Translations under genes and position numbers: made by a program
Assembly (NCBI RefSeq): GCF_016807185.1
Contig: NZ_JAEVYN010000002.1
Coordinates: forward strand, 1,959,367-2,023,366
Source: Leptolyngbya sp. Cla-17
GTDB lineage: Bacteria; Cyanobacteriota; Cyanobacteriia; Leptolyngbyales; Leptolyngbyaceae
Direction: 5' to 3'
DNA length: 64,000 bases
Notes under the pieces: model-generated
What the model saw: only the letters and a program-made list of their open reading frames with translations
What the model was told of the DNA's origin: nothing
Database searches by the model: none
Shown here: positions 62,117-64,000 of the stretch, in pieces
How the letters are laid out: every line of letters starts with the position of its first letter
Numbering within the stretch: the stretch's first letter is position 1

Positions 62117-62407
62117 CTATCGAGTGAGAATTTCGGCGATCGCGGCTTCTAACTCTGCTTGTTCTAGGGAAGCAATCACAAACACTTCTTGTACAGTTTT
62201 CCCTTTTCTGGCAATGAGTTTGAAGCCGCCTCGAATTGGAACCGACACTTTTAGCGTCAGTCTTTGAGTGTTAGATCGCGCAGGACCAATCACTCCAGGG
62301 GTAATAGTTTGAATTCCCACTTGTTGAGTCAGGCAATCCAGAATAGGGATTAGCCCTGGAATGTGAGTGGAATGGTTGAGAACTAGTCTGCCACTGGAAC
62401 TCGCCAT
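62117..62407 (-). CDS. DUF2103 protein (predicted metal-binding)
   Basis: A 96-residue protein matching the cyanobacterial DUF2103 family: GRLVLNHSTHIPGLIPIL with a histidine pair near the start, ITPGVIGPA, and GGFKLIARKGKTVQEVFVI. The family is described as predicted metal-binding. It follows clpS on the same strand after about 60 bases. Confidence 0.75.
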   Translation of the reverse strand: MASSSGRLVLNHSTHIPGLIPILDCLTQQVGIQTITPGVIGPARSNTQRLTLKVSVPIRGGFKLIARKGKTVQEVFVIASLEQAELEAAIAEILTR

Positions 62408-62467
62408 AATAATGTCCTGCGGTGTTGAAATCGATTCTGCAAAAAATCTAATTGCTCAAAAAATCAA

Positions 62468-62818
62468 TCATGCTGCTTCTAAAGGAGCCATGGTTAAGTT
62501 TTCTCGCCCTAATTGCATATGATAAAGCTCAGCTTGCTCCTGAGGTCCAACCCAGACGATCGCTTGCCCTTCATGATGCACCTGATTGGTTAGGTCCCAA
62601 GCATAGTCAGGCGTCATTCCAGGAATATACTTGAGCAAGCAACTGGATACATGCTCAAAGGTGTTGAAGTCGTCATTCAACACAATGACTTTAAAATTGG
62701 GATAAGGCTGATGCGTCGTTTGACCAGACTTAGCCGGGGCAATGGTTGGAGATGCCGTCAGGGTGGGTGTTGTTGCCAAGGTTCGTATTGCGAACGCGCA
62801 ATCACGAGAAAATCTCAT
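62468..62818 (-). CDS. clpS: ClpS adaptor of the Clp protease
   Basis: ClpS delivers N-degron substrates to ClpC/ClpA. Residues about 40-116 are the ClpS fold: FKVIVLNDDFNTFEHVSSCLLKYIPGM, with the substrate-pocket ND(D/E) and the Asp-rich helix. The ATG at 62818 adds an N-terminal segment (MRFSRDCAFAIRT) that is not conserved. A TTG at 62779 would begin LATTPTLT, like the MATTPTL opening of other cyanobacterial ClpS proteins, so it may be the real start. Confidence 0.9.
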   Translation of the reverse strand: MRFSRDCAFAIRTLATTPTLTASPTIAPAKSGQTTHQPYPNFKVIVLNDDFNTFEHVSSCLLKYIPGMTPDYAWDLTNQVHHEGQAIVWVGPQEQAELYHMQLGRENLTMAPLEAA

Positions 62819-62891
62819 ACAGGTTTATGGAGCTTTAGCGGTTACTCCTAGGGTATCAGTATCAGGCTAGTGCGATCGCCTTTCCGGCGGA

Positions 62892-64000
62892 CTAAGTATT
62901 TTGCGATTGCATCCATCGAGCACCTCCTATGAGTGTTGCCAGACCTAGCAGTAAAGGAGTGAGCCAGTCTCCCCAACGAACATACCCAGTTTGATTTTGG
63001 CGACGATAGATAGTTTCGGCATGAATTTCGTAGGTTTGAGGCTGCGATCGCCAAACAATTCTTCCGTGGGGATCGATCACGCCTGAATAGCCTGTGTTAG
63101 TGGCGCGCACTGCCCAGCGATCAGTCTCAATTGCCCGCATCAAATCTTGTGCTTGATGCTGTGCCATCAGCACCTCGCTGTAAGGATCAAGATTAGATGC
63201 AGTTAGAATAAATTGCCCACCCCGCGCCGCCTGCCCCCGAAATACTTCAGGAAAGGCAGAGTCATAGCAAATACTAGCGATCGCTTGACCCCATGGCGTA
63301 TTCAACTGCTGATTCAACGTTCCGGGTAAACCATTTTCTGCGACAGTCGTTAACTTGCCAATTAGCGTACCCAGCAATTCTTGAAACGGAATATATTCTC
63401 CTAGCGGCACTAACTTCACTTTGTCGTAACGACTGATCGACTCCCCTTGCGGATTTAAAGTCAGTAAGCTACGAGCAACCCCACCCTTTTGAGCCGTAAA
63501 CGTCCCTAACCAAGCAACTTTCTTTTTGTCTAACACTGCTTGATAAAATAGGCTGTTCGCCCGACTGCGATCGTTCCACAAAAACGGCAGTGCGCCTTCG
63601 GGGGTTAATACGGCTTCCGCACCTTGATCGATCAACGTTGTATAGCCTTTGGCATATCCTACTTTTGCTTGTTGCAATCCTTCTGAGAACAACTTGATTC
63701 TGGTTGGCACATTTCCTTGAACAATCCCCACTTTTAAGGCAGAGGTCGCTAGATCATTTAAGGGCTGACGGTAGAGCCAGTAGCCAAACAGATGACAGGT
63801 GACGAACAGCAATGCCGCGATCGCGAGTAAGAATCGGGCAAGCCTGTCTCTAGATCCTGACTGCCAACTAATCCAAGCTTCTGCAAGTAGCCCATTCACT
63901 GCCGCGATCGCCGCCGTTACTGTCATCGCGCCGGATAGCTGACCCAAATGTAAAATCGACAGGTTTCCTGGGCTTTGCGTATAAGAAATAGAGGTCCATG
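62892..64000 (-). CDS. lnt: Apolipoprotein N-acyltransferase, 5' end cut off by the window
   Basis: Lnt adds the third acyl chain to lipoproteins in the plasma membrane. The frame is open to the window edge, and the first visible residues (WTSISYTQSPGNLSILHLGQLSG) continue the family's membrane part, so the start lies beyond 64000. Catalytic residues of the nitrilase-like domain are visible: Glu in LTPEGALPF, Lys in SRYDKVKLVPLGEYIPF and Cys in SICYDSAFPEVF. The C terminus ends with a membrane helix (LTPLLLGLATLIGGA). Confidence 0.9.
   Translation of the reverse strand, partial: WTSISYTQSPGNLSILHLGQLSGAMTVTAAIAAVNGLLAEAWISWQSGSRDRLARFLLAIAALLFVTCHLFGYWLYRQPLNDLATSALKVGIVQGNVPTRIKLFSEGLQQAKVGYAKGYTTLIDQGAEAVLTPEGALPFLWNDRSRANSLFYQAVLDKKKVAWLGTFTAQKGGVARSLLTLNPQGESISRYDKVKLVPLGEYIPFQELLGTLIGKLTTVAENGLPGTLNQQLNTPWGQAIASICYDSAFPEVFRGQAARGGQFILTASNLDPYSEVLMAQHQAQDLMRAIETDRWAVRATNTGYSGVIDPHGRIVWRSQPQTYEIHAETIYRRQNQTGYVRWGDWLTPLLLGLATLIGGARWMQSQNT

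Overview
The window is chromosomal DNA of a cyanobacterium, most likely a filamentous Leptolyngbya-type strain; the genus cannot be settled from the sequence. The evidence is the density of HIP1 octamers (GCGATCGC), heptamer-based short tandem repeats between genes, and cyanobacterial gene types: atpB-atpC away from the other ATP synthase genes, transaldolase fused to EF-hands, tocopherol genes (homogentisate phytyltransferase plus methyltransferase), a DUF3370 protein, a pilin-G/H-like protein, pentapeptide-repeat proteins and an NB-ARC/WD40 protein. About 50 protein genes, several pseudogenes and two IS630-family insertion sequences are recognisable. No rRNA, tRNA or CRISPR array was seen.

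Layout. 1-6.8 kb: cysH (partial), hisC, grpB-like, small conserved genes and uvrA. 7.1-8.6 kb: a small secreted-protein gene split by an IS630 element. 8.9-15.8 kb: DUF937 protein, a membrane-anchored PstS-like protein with three DUF4912 domains, an alpha/beta-hydrolase-fold protein, atpB-atpC and a LuxR-type regulator. 16.2-21.7 kb: NB-ARC/WD40 STAND protein and an ABC-F ATPase. 21.8-24.7 kb: a pentapeptide-repeat gene broken by an early stop and a second IS630-family element, then a PEP-CTERM protein. 25.3-34.1 kb: polysaccharide deacetylase, M23 peptidase, then a minus-strand run of sugar-phosphate and polyphosphate genes (glycosyltransferase, ppk2, pgm, gap1, tal). 34.2-37.5 kb: an AT-rich accessory segment with a decayed PIN toxin gene, its small partner and a pentapeptide membrane protein, bounded by an imperfect direct repeat. 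37.5-42 kb: HpnP-type radical SAM protein, GH57 protein, pilin-like protein and a duplicated GH57 3' fragment. 42-48.7 kb: hybrid histidine kinase, tocopherol genes, DUF4333 lipoprotein. 48.9-52.5 kb: KtrB/KtrA potassium uptake, a beta-hydroxyacid dehydrogenase and a DUF29 protein. 52.6-64 kb: CobA-HemD fusion, lexA, transglutaminase-like protein, AmpG-like permease, acetyltransferase, DUF3370 protein, MORN protein, DUF2103 protein, clpS and lnt (partial).

How genes work together. ppk2 and pgm overlap by four bases and lie in line with gap1 and tal, which suggests that polyphosphate-derived phosphorylation and glucose-phosphate metabolism are expressed together. The two tocopherol genes form a tight pair. 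ktrB and ktrA give a membrane subunit and its nucleotide-gated partner. lexA keeps its self-cleavage residues and has a near-consensus LexA site just upstream.

The most unusual material is structural. Both IS630-family insertions can be removed in silico to restore the reading frame of the host gene, and both host genes carry a further nonsense codon. The pentapeptide membrane gene at 34.8 kb sits between direct repeats next to a truncated toxin gene. A pilin-like gene is bracketed by the real and a duplicated 3' end of the GH57 gene. I found no clearly new multi-gene system; the strongest unexplained proteins are the substrate-binding/DUF4912 fusion and the pentapeptide membrane protein.
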